NCBI RefSeq assembly: GCF_006874425.1
Contig: NZ_VIJZ01000005.1
Span: forward strand, 310,001 to 374,000
Length of the DNA stretch: 64,000 nucleotides
Origin: Paenibacillus ottowii
GTDB lineage: Bacteria; Bacillota; Bacilli; Paenibacillales; Paenibacillaceae
Reading direction: 5' to 3'
Shown here: positions 1 to 10,780 of the stretch, piece by piece
How positions within the stretch are numbered: position 1 is the first letter of the stretch
Layout of the letters: every line of letters begins with the position of its first letter
Notes under the pieces: generated by a model
Seen by the model: only the letters and a program-made list of their open reading frames with translations
The model's database searches: none
Told to the model about the DNA's origin: nothing
Made by a program: the position numbers and the translations under genes

Positions 1-2005
1 GGCATCCTCCGCACAGTTCGATGCTGTAATCGCCAACTTTAACGACCCGTACGATATCACCATATTTTTCACCAAACAGCGCCATCGCTCCAAGAGCTTT
101 GGCTTCATCAATTGGCTTCAGTTCAATCGTCACATCCAGCTGGTTCCAGATGGCACGGTTAACCCGCAGTTCAATATCCGTCAGCTCTTCTGGAGTAATG
201 CTTCCAAAATGAGAGAAGTCAAAACGCAGACGCCCAGGTTCTACCAAGGAACCCGCCTGATTGACATGGTCACCCAGCACTTCTTTAAGCGCTTTGTGAA
301 GCAGATGCGTAGCCGTATGGTTTTTCTCAATTTCTCCACGTGAAGCCTGATCCACTTCAGCTTTTACCGTATCACCTACATTCAGCTCACCGGCTTCTAC
401 GACAACCTGATGCACATGCTGACCTTGCGGCGCCTTGAACAATCCTTCAACCTTCGCGGTTACCGTTCCGCCACGCAGTAAGCCATGGTCACTCACTTGC
501 CCGCCGCTTTCAGCATAGAAAGGAGTCACATCCAGCACAACCTGACAGGACTTTCCTTCACTAACACTGTTCACCAGCATATCATCATATACAATCGCCA
601 CAATTTTTGACTCAGTTACGAGGTCATTATATCCAACAAAATCACTTTTAACCGCTAGATCCGCCAAAGCTCCGCCCTGAATCTTCATGCTGGCATTGTC
701 TTGGTGAGCATCACGCGCACGTTGACGCTGTTCCTGCATCGCTTCATCAAAGCCTTCACGATCTACTTTCAAGCCCTGCTCGTCCGCATAATCCTCTGTG
801 AGGTCAAATGGGAACCCATACGTATCATACAGTTTGAAAGCATCGGCTCCGCTAATGACATTGCGGCCTTCGGCCTTTGCCTGAGCACTGATATCGGCCA
901 AAATAGCTAATCCGTCTGTCAGTGTTTCATGGAAACGCTCTTCTTCTGTTTTAATCACTTTGATGATGAAATCACGCTTGTCCACGACCTCAGGGTAGTA
1001 TACGCCCATGATATCCCCCACGGTTTCCACCAGTTCAAACATAAATGGACGGTTCATGCCCAACATTTTTCCATAACGAACAGCCCGGCGCAGCAAACGG
1101 CGAATGACGTAACCCCGTCCTTCATTGGAAGGAAGAACACCGTCACCAATCGCAAAAGTAACGGTACGAACATGATCGGCAATGACCTTGAGAGCCACAT
1201 CACTGTCTACATTGTCGTTATATTTAACGCCTGCCATCGCAGCCGTTTTCTGGATTAGTGGCTGGAAAATATCCGTATCAAAGTTGGAATCGACATTTTG
1301 CAAAATGGATGCAAACCGTTCCAAACCAGCCCCTGTATCTATATTTTTATTGGGAAGCGGCGTGTAGCTGCCATCTTTGTTATGGTTGAATTGTGAGAAT
1401 ACGAGGTTCCACACTTCCAGATAACGTTCATTTTCTCCCCCTGGATACATTTCAGGGTCTGTCATGTCGCTGCCATAGGCTTCGCCACGATCATAAAAGA
1501 TTTCCGTACAAGGTCCGCAAGGGCCTTCACCGATATCCCAGAAGTTGTCCTCCAGCTTGACGATACGTTCAGCCGGAAGTCCAACTTTTTCGTTCCACAG
1601 CTTGTACGCTTCTTCATCCTCAGGGTATACCGTTACAGCCAGACGTTCCGGATCAAAGCCGATCCATTTCGGGTCTGTCAGAAACTCCCATGCCCATGTG
1701 ATGACTTCTTCCTTAAAATAGTCGCCAATGGAAAAGTTACCGAGCATTTCGAAAAACGTATGGTGACGGCGCGTTTTACCAACATTTTCGATGTCGTTCG
1801 TCCGAATACATTTTTGCGAATTGGCGATACGTGGATTTTCTGGTTTTACACGTCCATCAAAATAAGGCTTAAGCGGCGCCATACCCGCATTAATCCACAG
1901 CAGGGAAGGATCTTTATGTGGAACAAGCGGTGCGCTTGGTTCAATCACATGCCCTTTGCTTTCAAAAAACTCCAGCCATTTGGAGCGGATTTCACTAGCT
2001 TTCAT
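1..2005 (-). CDS. alaS: Alanyl-tRNA synthetase, 3' end outside the window
   Basis: Charges tRNA-Ala with alanine in the cytoplasm. The gene starts at an ATG at 2005-2003 behind an AGGAGG-like site and reads open to the window edge, so about 668 of the usual 870-880 residues are present. Visible are the class II catalytic core (motif 2 region with [12 protein letters not shown]), the central tRNA-recognition domain, and the editing domain with the zinc motif HTATHLLH. The last residues in the window, SIELCGGC, are the second half of that zinc site. Only the C-terminal dimerisation (C-Ala) part is missing. A T-box leader sits directly upstream, so expression should rise when tRNA-Ala is uncharged. 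Identity is certain; the gene is partial only because of the window boundary. Confidence 0.98.
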   Translation of the reverse strand, partial: MKASEIRSKWLEFFESKGHVIEPSAPLVPHKDPSLLWINAGMAPLKPYFDGRVKPENPRIANSQKCIRTNDIENVGKTRRHHTFFEMLGNFSIGDYFKEEVITWAWEFLTDPKWIGFDPERLAVTVYPEDEEAYKLWNEKVGLPAERIVKLEDNFWDIGEGPCGPCTEIFYDRGEAYGSDMTDPEMYPGGENERYLEVWNLVFSQFNHNKDGSYTPLPNKNIDTGAGLERFASILQNVDSNFDTDIFQPLIQKTAAMAGVKYNDNVDSDVALKVIADHVRTVTFAIGDGVLPSNEGRGYVIRRLLRRAVRYGKMLGMNRPFMFELVETVGDIMGVYYPEVVDKRDFIIKVIKTEEERFHETLTDGLAILADISAQAKAEGRNVISGADAFKLYDTYGFPFDLTEDYADEQGLKVDREGFDEAMQEQRQRARDAHQDNASMKIQGGALADLAVKSDFVGYNDLVTESKIVAIVYDDMLVNSVSEGKSCQVVLDVTPFYAESGGQVSDHGLLRGGTVTAKVEGLFKAPQGQHVHQVVVEAGELNVGDTVKAEVDQASRGEIEKNHTATHLLHKALKEVLGDHVNQAGSLVEPGRLRFDFSHFGSITPEELTDIELRVNRAIWNQLDVTIELKPIDEAKALGAMALFGEKYGDIVRVVKVGDYSIELCGGC

Positions 2006-2061
2006 ATAAGTAGCCTCCTAATTATGGTGTCACTGGTTTCTGGCACAGGCCATAAAAAATA

Positions 2062-2281
2062 GAAAAACGCCCCTGAACGGATCAGGGACGATTGTATCGC
2101 GGTACCACCCTGGTTATCGCCGTCCCTTCTGTACGAAATGCCACATGTGCAAGCGCACACCAACATCTGCTTAACGGACGATCGATCGCCTTGTTTTCAC
2201 TGGTAACGGGAGCATCCCGGCGGGTTCAGCCCGCACTCCGAAATGAGCTTTCCCTACTGGATAAACACATTTAAACATACT
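2062..2281 (-). promoter_or_regulatory. T-box riboswitch leader of alaS
   Basis: The minus strand carries the T-box core AGGGTGGTACCGCG at 2111-2098, the sequence that pairs with the uncharged tRNA acceptor end. It is followed by an intrinsic terminator with stem CCCTGA/TCAGGG and a T-run at 2090-2062. The core and terminator overlap in the usual antiterminator/terminator arrangement. Given its position before alaS the ligand should be tRNA-Ala, but I could not assign the specifier codon confidently. Confidence 0.9.
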
Positions 2282-2287
2282 CAATTC

Positions 2288-2316
2288 AGTATATCCGTGT
2301 CATTTAGCCGTGTCAA
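2288..2316 (-). promoter_or_regulatory. Sigma-A promoter of the alaS leader
   Basis: On the minus strand TTGACA (2316-2311) and TATACT (2293-2288) are separated by exactly 17 bp. Transcription would start near 2281, at the 5' end of the T-box leader. The 2006-2354 gap is therefore fully accounted for by promoter, leader and terminator. Confidence 0.85.
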
Positions 2317-2354
2317 CGCGATTCAGACAGCATGCATACGGGCTATAGACGAAA

Positions 2355-3422
2355 CTAGATCGTTTTTCGCTTCACATAATAGGCAAAAAAATGCTGCAGC
2401 CCTACCTTCAAAACCGCCATCACAGGAACTGCCAAGATCAAGCCAGTGACTCCTGCAATTTCCCCACCCACTAGCAGCGCGAAAATAATAGATAACGGAT
2501 GCAGATGCAGCGTGCGTCCCACCACTTGGGGAGATATCACATTACTTTCCAACACTTGAATACAGGCATTAACGACTACGACTAATAACACCATTTTTAA
2601 GGAAACCGTAGAAGCCATAATAACTGCCGGTGCAGCGCCCAAAAAGGGGCCTAAATAGGGAACAATATTAAAAAGAGCCACCACTCCGGCCAGCAGCAAT
2701 GCATAAGGCATGCCAATCAGCATATATCCGATATAAGCCATCACGCCAATAATGACACATACCAGCAATTGGCCCCTCACATAGTTGCCAAGCGCCTGAT
2801 CAATTTCTTTAAGCACCGATACAATCGCCTTACGACGAGACCGCGGGAGATAAGATACAATCGTCCGTTCAAATACGTCAAAATCCTTTAAAATATAAAA
2901 AATAAGAAAAGGAACAATGAACACATTGAACAGTATATTGATCATCCCACCGATGTTGTCCATAAAATTAGAAATCCCAGTAGCCATCCGGTTCTCCAGT
3001 TGAAAAAACCATTGGTTCATCCCGGTCCGTACTCCTTGAGGTAAAATACCGTTGTCTATATTGGTCATGAGTCCCTGTGCATGCATAGTCAATTCAGGCA
3101 GATGCTCGTTCAGCTCATCCAGTTGTTCAATGAACATTGGAATCAGATTCATCAGGATTACAATAAGACTGGTCAAAAACACAGCGTATATGAGCAGAAC
3201 AGCTACACTACGAGGCACCTTTCGCCCGCCCAGCATACTAACTACAGGATTAAGTACATAGGAGATGATCATCGCTACTGCAAATGGAGCAATGATTGTT
3301 TTCAGAAAATCATACAAATGCAAAAACAAAGGTCTCAGCAGCCAGATAAAATATAGAATGACAAGTCCCAGCAGCGTCCATATGCCGTACCGGAACAGTC
3401 TACTTTTCGTTAATTGGTCCAT
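2355..3422 (-). CDS. AI-2E family transporter (YrrI-like)
   Basis: A 355-residue polytopic membrane protein of the AI-2E transporter family. It shows an N-terminal pair of membrane segments, a central amphipathic region (about residues 90-160), and a C-terminal block of helices with the family pattern NIVPYLGPFLGA (about residue 247). Family members export small molecules or act as Na+/H+ antiporters, and the substrate here cannot be read from sequence. The ATG is preceded by AAGGGGG. It lies next to alaS, as yrrI does in Bacillus subtilis. It is read away from the chemoreceptor gene, with a short divergent spacer. Family is confident, function is not. Confidence 0.85.
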   Translation of the reverse strand: MDQLTKSRLFRYGIWTLLGLVILYFIWLLRPLFLHLYDFLKTIIAPFAVAMIISYVLNPVVSMLGGRKVPRSVAVLLIYAVFLTSLIVILMNLIPMFIEQLDELNEHLPELTMHAQGLMTNIDNGILPQGVRTGMNQWFFQLENRMATGISNFMDNIGGMINILFNVFIVPFLIFYILKDFDVFERTIVSYLPRSRRKAIVSVLKEIDQALGNYVRGQLLVCVIIGVMAYIGYMLIGMPYALLLAGVVALFNIVPYLGPFLGAAPAVIMASTVSLKMVLLVVVVNACIQVLESNVISPQVVGRTLHLHPLSIIFALLVGGEIAGVTGLILAVPVMAVLKVGLQHFFAYYVKRKTI

Positions 3423-3550
3423 TTTGTGCCCCCTTACTGGACTAGCCTCCTTTAAGTATATGCCTGTACCTCTACTTTAATCCTTCCCGCCAGTCCGAGA
3501 TATCCCATAAATAACCATTGTGAAAAATTGATGAAAATGGATGAAAACAA

Positions 3551-3578
3551 TAAACAAAGTTATACGATCTGACGATAT
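3551..3578 (+). promoter_or_regulatory. Probable Sigma-D promoter of chemoreceptor gene
   Basis: TAAA at 3551-3554, a 16-bp spacer, then GACGATAT at 3571-3578. The Bacillus Sigma-D consensus is TAAA, 14-16 bp, GCCGATAT, so the -10 matches at seven of eight positions. It is 57 bp upstream of the chemoreceptor start, and motility genes are the normal targets of this sigma factor. Confidence 0.7.
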
Positions 3579-3634
3579 AAGTACAAAGCACTATCCTAAG
3601 CTTTCACATTTTTGAAACATCGGGGGGTCGTTAC

Positions 3635-5608
3635 ATGAACTTAAAAATGAAGCTTATTCTTCTTTTCACTTGCATTGTAATCGTTGCAGCTGGGCCTTTA
3701 TCCGTCATTAGCATGACAAGTGTTAAAAATCAGGCCAATCACGATATCCAAGATCTTATGAACAGCAAGGCTTCCGAAACTGTTAATCAGCTTGATGGAT
3801 GGATAGGCGGCAAAGCCGCAATTATTGAAACATTAGCTGCGAGTCTGCAAACCAGCGATATTTCATCAGATGCCAAATTAGCATCTCTGAAAGCAGCTTT
3901 TCGGAACTATAAGGATCAAAATATTTCCAACGTCTATGCAGGCTTTGAAGATGGTTCTTACTGGGATGGATCTAGCTGGTTCGAAAAAGGTTATGATCCT
4001 CGCACTCGTCCGTGGTACAAGGACGCCAAAACTAAGGGAGAAATGTATTATTCCTCACCCTACGCTGATGCAGGCAGCAACGACTTCACCATTTCCATTG
4101 CCAAACCCCTTAAAGATTCCAACGGCTCAATCACCGGCGTAGTCAGCGAGGATATTATGCTCAACGACATGACCAAAATGATCAAAGGCATAGACCTGAA
4201 CGGATTGGGCTACGCATTTCTGATTGACCAAAAGGGAGTCGTAATCGCGCATCCAGACAGCAAGCTGGCTGGCCAAAACCTCAAGGAGACCCCGGAGTTA
4301 GGATCATCCACCGTGACCCTGCTTAGCACAGCCTCGGGAAAAACAGACTATAGCTACAACGGCAGTGACCGTCAGCTTTATTTTAAAAAAATGCCTAGCA
4401 CAGGCTGGATTGTAGGCCTGTCTATTTCTAAAGATACTGCTTTTCAGGAGTATTACTCCACTCGTAATCAGTTGATTATTACGGTTGCTATCATTTTAGT
4501 CGTTGCTATGCTGCTGGCGACCTGGGCGGCCAACAACTTTATCAAGCCGATTCGCAGACTCCAAGCCAATGTCAAACGGATAGCTGAAGGCGATATGACC
4601 GCTCGTGTGGATATTAAGGGTAAAGATGAAATTGCCAGCCTGGGGACAGATTTTAACCTCATGTCAGACAATCTCACTCACCTGTTGCGTAAGGTATCAG
4701 ATACAGCTAGCGATGTCAGTTCCGCTTCCCATGATATGCATCAACACGCCAAAGATACGGGAACCATTGCCTCACAAATTTCCAGTGCAGTTCAGGAGTT
4801 GGCTCAAGGAGCAAGCGACCAAGCTGAGGCCGTGTATTCCGGTTCTGAAAAGCTGACACACATGACAGGCTCCATCAACCAGATTGGCGAAAGTGTCAAA
4901 CGAACCCAAACTGCTGTATTCGAAACAGATTCTGCTGTGCTGGCCGGATATGAAACGGCAGAGCGTCAAGCGAAATTGGCAGCCGAGTCCAGACAAACCA
5001 CCACTGCGGCAGGAGAAGCGGTAGATTCACTCACGCTGAAAACTCAGGATATTGAGCGGCTGGCCGGAGCCATCCACGATATCGCTGCCCAAACAAATCT
5101 GCTGGCCCTCAATGCATCCATCGAAGCGGCACGGGCCGGGGAACACGGACGAGGTTTTGCCGTCGTCGCGGGAGAAGTGAGAAAGCTAGCCGAACAAGCG
5201 GGCAATTCCAGTGACAATATCATGAGTAAGCTGGAAGAAATTAAAATTGCGGGAGTACAAAGCGCAGAGGAAATGAAGAAGGCTCTTGCTGTTACTGTAG
5301 AACAGGAACATGCTGCTATCGCAACGAGACAGGCGTTTGAATCCATACGTGGGGCATCTCAGCATATGCTTGCCCAAATTGAGGACGTTTCTGCCGCTGC
5401 AGATCATCTCCGTGTGAATGCCGGGCATATTTCCGATGTCATCTCCAGCGTTGTCGCTGTCTCTGAGCAAAGCGCAGCCTCTACCGAGGAAGTAGCTTCC
5501 TCCGTGCAAGAACAAGGTCATGCCATGAACAAAATTGCCGACCTTTCTGCCAAACTTGATTCTCATGCAGACCTTCTATTAGAAGAGGTCAAACGTTTTA
5601 AATTGTAG
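3635..5608 (+). CDS. Methyl-accepting chemotaxis protein with dCache sensor
   Basis: A 657-residue transmembrane chemoreceptor that senses a ligand outside the cell and signals to CheA/CheW inside. Order of parts: membrane segment at about residues 8-28; extracellular double-Cache domain (about 35-275, with the [12 protein letters not shown] pattern); second membrane segment (about 280-300); HAMP domain (about 300-355); and the cytoplasmic coiled-coil signalling domain. The conserved hairpin tip [20 protein letters not shown] lies near residue 490. The ATG follows a GGGGGG ribosome site. A Sigma-D-type promoter lies upstream and a strong terminator downstream, so it is monocistronic. The ligand is unknown; dCache receptors often bind amino acids or organic acids. 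Confidence 0.95.
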   Translation: MNLKMKLILLFTCIVIVAAGPLSVISMTSVKNQANHDIQDLMNSKASETVNQLDGWIGGKAAIIETLAASLQTSDISSDAKLASLKAAFRNYKDQNISNVYAGFEDGSYWDGSSWFEKGYDPRTRPWYKDAKTKGEMYYSSPYADAGSNDFTISIAKPLKDSNGSITGVVSEDIMLNDMTKMIKGIDLNGLGYAFLIDQKGVVIAHPDSKLAGQNLKETPELGSSTVTLLSTASGKTDYSYNGSDRQLYFKKMPSTGWIVGLSISKDTAFQEYYSTRNQLIITVAIILVVAMLLATWAANNFIKPIRRLQANVKRIAEGDMTARVDIKGKDEIASLGTDFNLMSDNLTHLLRKVSDTASDVSSASHDMHQHAKDTGTIASQISSAVQELAQGASDQAEAVYSGSEKLTHMTGSINQIGESVKRTQTAVFETDSAVLAGYETAERQAKLAAESRQTTTAAGEAVDSLTLKTQDIERLAGAIHDIAAQTNLLALNASIEAARAGEHGRGFAVVAGEVRKLAEQAGNSSDNIMSKLEEIKIAGVQSAEEMKKALAVTVEQEHAAIATRQAFESIRGASQHMLAQIEDVSAAADHLRVNAGHISDVISSVVAVSEQSAASTEEVASSVQEQGHAMNKIADLSAKLDSHADLLLEEVKRFKL

Positions 5609-5640
5609 AACTAGCCGTTTTTACAAAAAAGGATACACAA

Positions 5641-5690
5641 AAGAGGGTGTCCCTAGGCCAATAGGCCGTCGGGACACCCTCTTCATTCTT
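5641..5690 (+). terminator. Terminator between chemoreceptor and zinc-ribbon genes
   Basis: Perfect 11-bp stem GAGGGTGTCCC (5643-5653) with GGGACACCCTC (5671-5681). A T-rich tail follows on the plus strand. The minus strand also has a short T-run after the stem, so it probably serves both convergent genes. Confidence 0.8.
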
Positions 5691-5786
5691 TATCAAGCAT
5701 GATCCAATCCATTAAGCTCTATTTTTAAGCATTAGATGGTAGATCACACCTCTTCATAAGCAGCCTGTCCACTTCTTGTGTCAAGC

Positions 5787-5999
5787 TTAGGAAGAAGCGT
5801 GAATTTGCGGCAAGTCCTGTTGTGCCATCTCATCTCCAAAGAATAAGTCGTCCAGCGAACTAAGCGTTCCATCTTCTTCCACCTGGTAGACAGACATTTT
5901 TTCACCATTCACCTGAAGTTCGATAAAGCATCCCCAGCAATAAAATTGATGGGAACCAATTTTGCCAATATCTTTGGAATTACAATTCGGACATCTCAA
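5787..5999 (-). CDS. Small zinc-ribbon protein
   Basis: A protein of about 70 residues with two CxxC knuckles, Cys3/Cys6 and Cys21/Cys24, which should bind one zinc ion. The rest is acidic and has no recognisable domain. A reading frame opens at ATG 6017 without a ribosome site. The TTG at 5999, with AGGGTG six bases before it, begins the protein directly at MRCPNC and is the better start. It follows the PRC-barrel gene immediately (the genes would overlap if 6017 were used), so the two are probably co-transcribed. A small gene occupies a comparable place after yrrD in B. subtilis. Function unknown. Confidence 0.7.
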   Translation of the reverse strand: MRCPNCNSKDIGKIGSHQFYCWGCFIELQVNGEKMSVYQVEEDGTLSSLDDLFFGDEMAQQDLPQIHASS

Positions 6000-6009
6000 T
6001 AAACTCACC

Positions 6010-6531
6010 CTATCCATTAACAGAATATATGGCTTTTTCCAGACGCTGCTCGCTTAACGGGGGAACCATAACAGCATTTTCCCCGATGGACATATCTTCG
6101 GTGCAGGGCAGCCATTTCCGCCCTTCTATAATATCCGATACAAAACCATCGCTGATTTCCAAGCCTATTATGTTATTGCCCATTTCCTGGTCAAAATAAA
6201 CATCCGAGATGTGCCCGAGCATAAGCCCTTCCTCCGTTAGCACGGATAAATCCTTCAGTTTACCGGGTCCAAGCAAGTACGTATGTTGTATATCATGAGC
6301 CTCTGTTTTACGAACAGCCTGCTGATTGCGAATCATGATCGCATCCTCGCCATAAGCAACGATGTCATCCCAAGCCACCATTTTGACATGAGATGAAAAA
6401 AGTCCTTTACCTTCCAGCTCGATTCCTGTAATTCGCCAATCAGCTGTCAGCATAAAGTCATGTATTTTGCCAATCTGCTTTCCGTCCTCAACATCGAAAA
6501 CAGCAAGTCCAATCATATCTTGAAGCTTCAT
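6010..6531 (-). CDS. PRC-barrel domain protein (YrrD-like)
   Basis: A 173-residue protein with two PRC-barrel-like halves, about residues 1-80 and 90-170. Each begins with a pattern such as LAVFDVEDGKQIGKIHDF or GLMLGHISDVYFD. PRC barrels mediate protein or RNA binding in ribosome maturation and photosynthetic complexes; the role of this two-repeat family in Firmicutes is not established. It has no membrane segment. ATG preceded by AAGGAGGG. The placement beside iscS and the alaS region matches yrrD of B. subtilis. It is followed by the zinc-ribbon gene in the same transcript. Confidence 0.75.
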   Translation of the reverse strand: MKLQDMIGLAVFDVEDGKQIGKIHDFMLTADWRITGIELEGKGLFSSHVKMVAWDDIVAYGEDAIMIRNQQAVRKTEAHDIQHTYLLGPGKLKDLSVLTEEGLMLGHISDVYFDQEMGNNIIGLEISDGFVSDIIEGRKWLPCTEDMSIGENAVMVPPLSEQRLEKAIYSVNG

Positions 6532-6665
6532 ATATAGGGTCCCTCCTTACTCTGCAGTCCGAACGAAGGTGCGGTGCTTTTCCTACATGCCTGTCAATAC
6601 CTTGCTTCCGTTCATGCAATGAAATGGAAACCGCTCCTCCCTTCTTCTAAAATGCGGAGAAATCC

Positions 6666-7817
6666 CTAGTACCTAGTACGCAGCCGCTTCCATATGGTTT
6701 CAATTTTCTTGGCCGTGTATTCCATTTCTTCCGTAGTATTACCCAAACCGAAGCTAAATCGAATCGCCGAATTCAAAACATCTTCAGGGAGATCCATCGC
6801 CTGTAATACATGCGATAGTTCTAGAGATCCAGAAGTGCATGCGGAGCCGCTGGCTGCTGCGATTCCTTCCATATCGAGATTCATCAGCATGGTCTCTGTA
6901 CCAATGCCTGGAAAGCTAATATTTAGCACATTAGGCACAAAATATTCAGGATCGCCATTGATTATAAACTCATCGCTGCCCAGAGAGGTTTCCAACGCTT
7001 TGAGCAGCGTTTGACGAAGAGCGGTATCGTGCGCCCTACGCTCCCCAATGGAAGCATTGGCAAGAGATGCGGCTTTAGCCAGCCCAGTAATGCCAGCGAT
7101 ATTTTCCGTTCCGGCACGACGTTTCTTCTCTTGAAGGCCTCCATGCATTAGCGGCTGAATGCGTGTACCCTGACGGATATACAATGCACCCACCCCTTGC
7201 GGCCCGTTGATCTTATGGCCAGATACGCTAAGTAAGTCAATCGGGAGGTTCTCGCAGTCGATGGATATATGCCCGAAGGCTTGAACAGCATCAACATGAA
7301 ATATGATCCCATGTTCTCTCGCAATCTGTCCTACTTCTTGGACTGGCTGAATGACGCCCACCTCATTGTTGGCATACATCATGCTGATCAAAAAGGTATC
7401 TGGACGAATAGCTGCCTCAATATCCGCAGGGTTCACACGCCCAAAACCATTGACCGGGACATAGGTCACCTCGTATCCCGCTTTTTCCAGCTCATCGCAA
7501 GCATGAAGCACGGCGTGATGTTCAATCGCGGTTGTAATGATATGACCGGAAGTACGACCATCTGCCGTAGCCGTCCCAAACAAGGCCAGATTATCGCTCT
7601 CTGTCCCTCCGCTTGTAAATATAATTTCTTCAGGCTTGCAGCCCAAAGAGGCCGCAACGGCATCCCGCGCTGCGCTGACGGTGCGCTTGGCATCACGGCC
7701 AAAGGCATGGACGCTTGAAGCGTTGCCAAATTGACCGGTCATGATGTCCATCATAGTCTGCGCAACCTCAGGATGCATAGGAGTCGATGCGGCATGATCC
7801 AGATAAATTCTGTTCAT
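6666..7817 (-). CDS. iscS: Cysteine desulfurase (IscS/NifS family, YrvO-like)
   Basis: A PLP enzyme of 383 residues that removes sulfur from cysteine as an enzyme-bound persulfide. The PLP lysine is Lys202 in SGHK; His101 is the usual PLP-stacking residue; and the catalytic Cys327 sits in the loop GSACTSGS. The start chosen is the ATG at 7817 with AGGTGG seven bases upstream, giving the standard N-terminus MNRIYLDHAAST; an upstream in-frame ATG at 7862 lies inside cymR. It follows cymR by 10 bp. MnmA, encoded divergently next door, is the expected sulfur acceptor for tRNA 2-thiolation. Confidence 0.96.
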   Translation of the reverse strand: MNRIYLDHAASTPMHPEVAQTMMDIMTGQFGNASSVHAFGRDAKRTVSAARDAVAASLGCKPEEIIFTSGGTESDNLALFGTATADGRTSGHIITTAIEHHAVLHACDELEKAGYEVTYVPVNGFGRVNPADIEAAIRPDTFLISMMYANNEVGVIQPVQEVGQIAREHGIIFHVDAVQAFGHISIDCENLPIDLLSVSGHKINGPQGVGALYIRQGTRIQPLMHGGLQEKKRRAGTENIAGITGLAKAASLANASIGERRAHDTALRQTLLKALETSLGSDEFIINGDPEYFVPNVLNISFPGIGTETMLMNLDMEGIAAASGSACTSGSLELSHVLQAMDLPEDVLNSAIRFSFGLGNTTEEMEYTAKKIETIWKRLRTRY

Positions 7818-7827
7818 GTTATCCACC

Positions 7828-8247
7828 TCAAATATAGAACATGTAATTATCCAATTCATCATGTTCTTGGTATGTGATCAAGTCCTTAAGTGTAGTAGAA
7901 TCCAGCACTTCAGCAATGCTGTCACGAATTCGCAGCCAGAGCTGGCGTTTAGCTGGATCGTCTTCTTCCGTAAAATCGACCGGAGAAATCGGACCTTCCA
8001 GTACACGAATGATGTCTCCCGCTGTTACCCCAGACGGTTCATTCGCCAAAATATAACCGCCGTAAGCACCACGGATACTTTTTACCAAACCTGCATTACG
8101 CAATGGCGCAATGAGCTGTTCCAAATAATGCTCTGATAGCTGATTTTTTTCGGCAATACTTTTCAAAGAAGTTGGACCTTCGCCAAACCTGGCTGCAAGC
8201 TCCATCATAATGGTCAGGCCGTAACGGCCTTTCGTTGATATTTTCAA
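7828..8247 (-). CDS. cymR: Rrf2-family regulator, probable CymR
   Basis: A 139-residue winged-helix repressor of the Rrf2 family. It begins MKISTKGRYGLTIMMELA, with the recognition region SEHYLEQLIAPLRNAGLV and the wing RGAYGGY near residues 40-70. It contains no cysteine, unlike the iron-sulfur members IscR and NsrR. This fits CymR, the regulator of cysteine metabolism that acts with CysK in Bacillus. The start is TTG at 8247 with GAGGTG seven bases upstream; the longer frame to 8286 adds residues not typical of the family. It lies 10 bp before iscS as in B. subtilis, so the two probably form one operon. Confidence 0.88.
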   Translation of the reverse strand: MKISTKGRYGLTIMMELAARFGEGPTSLKSIAEKNQLSEHYLEQLIAPLRNAGLVKSIRGAYGGYILANEPSGVTAGDIIRVLEGPISPVDFTEEDDPAKRQLWLRIRDSIAEVLDSTTLKDLITYQEHDELDNYMFYI

Positions 8248-9673
<1,426 letters not shown>

Positions 9674-9705
9674 ATGAATGGCTATTAACATTGAATAGCC
9701 ATAAT

Positions 9706-9746
9706 TAAAAAGTCGTCTCTCCAGTTTTGGGAGAGGCGACTTTTTC
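9706..9746 (+). terminator. Bidirectional terminator after mnmA
   Basis: Stem GTCGTCTCTC (9712-9721) with GAGAGGCGAC (9731-9740), flanked by A-run and T-run on the two sides. It can end mnmA on the plus strand and the DinB-like gene on the minus strand. Confidence 0.9.
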
Positions 9747-9755
9747 TGTTAGACG

Positions 9756-10223
9756 TTAATAGTCCATGCTTTGGAGAGAATTAACGATCTGCTCTTTATG
9801 ATGTCTGTCATGCTGGACAAACATTTCATGTAAAAAGGTTTCCAAAGTGTATATGCTATTAGGAACTGGACGCATAAAATCTGATTCTGATACCATTTGG
9901 AGTTTGACAATCATTTGCTTATGCTGAGCAATAGCTTCATTTAGCAAATCATGTGGTTTCATAGTTCTACTGAGCGCTACAGATGAATCACTGAATGCCT
10001 GTACATCGGGATCCTCCTTGAGCATGACTTGTCCCTTATCGATAATCTGTATAAGCGCCTTAGTGAAGTTTTTATCCCAGCCCATAACATGACTGACCAC
10101 ATCTTGAATCGACCATTTACCTGCTATAGGTTCACAAAGTAACTCATCTGAGTACGGAGATAAAGCAGCAAGAAATGCAATCCATCCTTCTAAATTTTCA
10201 GAAATCTTAGCTATCGTAGCCAA
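9756..10223 (-). CDS. DinB/YfiT-type four-helix protein
   Basis: A protein of about 155 residues resembling the DinB superfamily of metal-binding four-helix bundles. The family's three histidines are visible as one in the SHVMGWD segment (about residue 45) and two in HDRHHKEQI near the C-terminus. Some relatives are thiol-dependent transferases using bacillithiol, but the substrate here is unknown. A TTG at 10223 has GGGAGA seven bases upstream and is preferred; the ATG at 10238 lacks a ribosome site. It lies in the accessory stretch between mnmA and rarA. Family assignment is good, function unassigned. Confidence 0.75.
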   Translation of the reverse strand: MATIAKISENLEGWIAFLAALSPYSDELLCEPIAGKWSIQDVVSHVMGWDKNFTKALIQIIDKGQVMLKEDPDVQAFSDSSVALSRTMKPHDLLNEAIAQHKQMIVKLQMVSESDFMRPVPNSIYTLETFLHEMFVQHDRHHKEQIVNSLQSMDY

Positions 10224-10378
10224 GTGAATTTCTCCCATCTGATAGGATTAGCATGGATACTTAAGTACTACCAACACTTCTTTTTAACTTCATGCAAATA
10301 GTAGCTTCATTAGATACAGCAATCAATAGCTCTTTTATTTCATCATTTATTTTCCATTATCAAGTAGAACTCCTCATA

Positions 10379-10402
10379 CAAAAAAAGCCTAACTATGGAC
10401 TT
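10379..10402 (-). terminator. Terminator of toxin-immunity pair
   Basis: On the minus strand a short stem AAGTC/GGCTT (10402-10398 with 10389-10385, one G-U pair) is followed by seven T residues. It lies 14 bp after the immunity-like gene. Confidence 0.5.
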
Positions 10403-10415
10403 CAAAAAATGAACA

Positions 10416-10766
10416 CTAACTTATTCCCTCTGTAATTCTTTCAACTATTCCTTTATCAAAATCGTCGAGTTCAGACATTAACAGCTCGTACTGTTTTATA
10501 GATTCAGAAGTGTTCAATACTCGAAGCACAGCAATACTATAGTGTCCAAGCGTATCAATACCAAAAAGCTTATTTACCTTAGGGTCTCTGAACTGGCTAA
10601 TATGTTTCAATTTTTTGATTATTTTCTCATTGCATAGTTTCTTTTTAGCGATCTGACTCATTGCATTCAACTGTACCTGATTATGTTGGATATCCAAACA
10701 CTCGACCAATTGATCGTCGCCTATTTTTCCCTCTCGTATTTCCTTTGATAAAGTAAGTAGCTTCAT
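10416..10766 (-). CDS. Putative immunity protein of the adjacent toxin
   Basis: A 116-residue, charged, apparently all-helical cytoplasmic protein without signal peptide or membrane segment. No family recognised with certainty. Repeated short helices such as QVQLNAMSQIAKKKL and NKLFGIDTLGHYSIAVLRVL suggest a HEAT-like fold (inference). The best start is ATG 10766 behind GGGAGA; an ATG at 10781 overlapping the toxin stop codon by one base is possible but has no ribosome site. The placement directly behind a polymorphic toxin gene, with overlapping or nearly overlapping ends, is the classic position of an immunity gene. That context is the main evidence for the role. Confidence 0.65.
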   Translation of the reverse strand: MKLLTLSKEIREGKIGDDQLVECLDIQHNQVQLNAMSQIAKKKLCNEKIIKKLKHISQFRDPKVNKLFGIDTLGHYSIAVLRVLNTSESIKQYELLMSELDDFDKGIVERITEGIS

Positions 10767-10780
10767 TTTGTTATCTCCCA

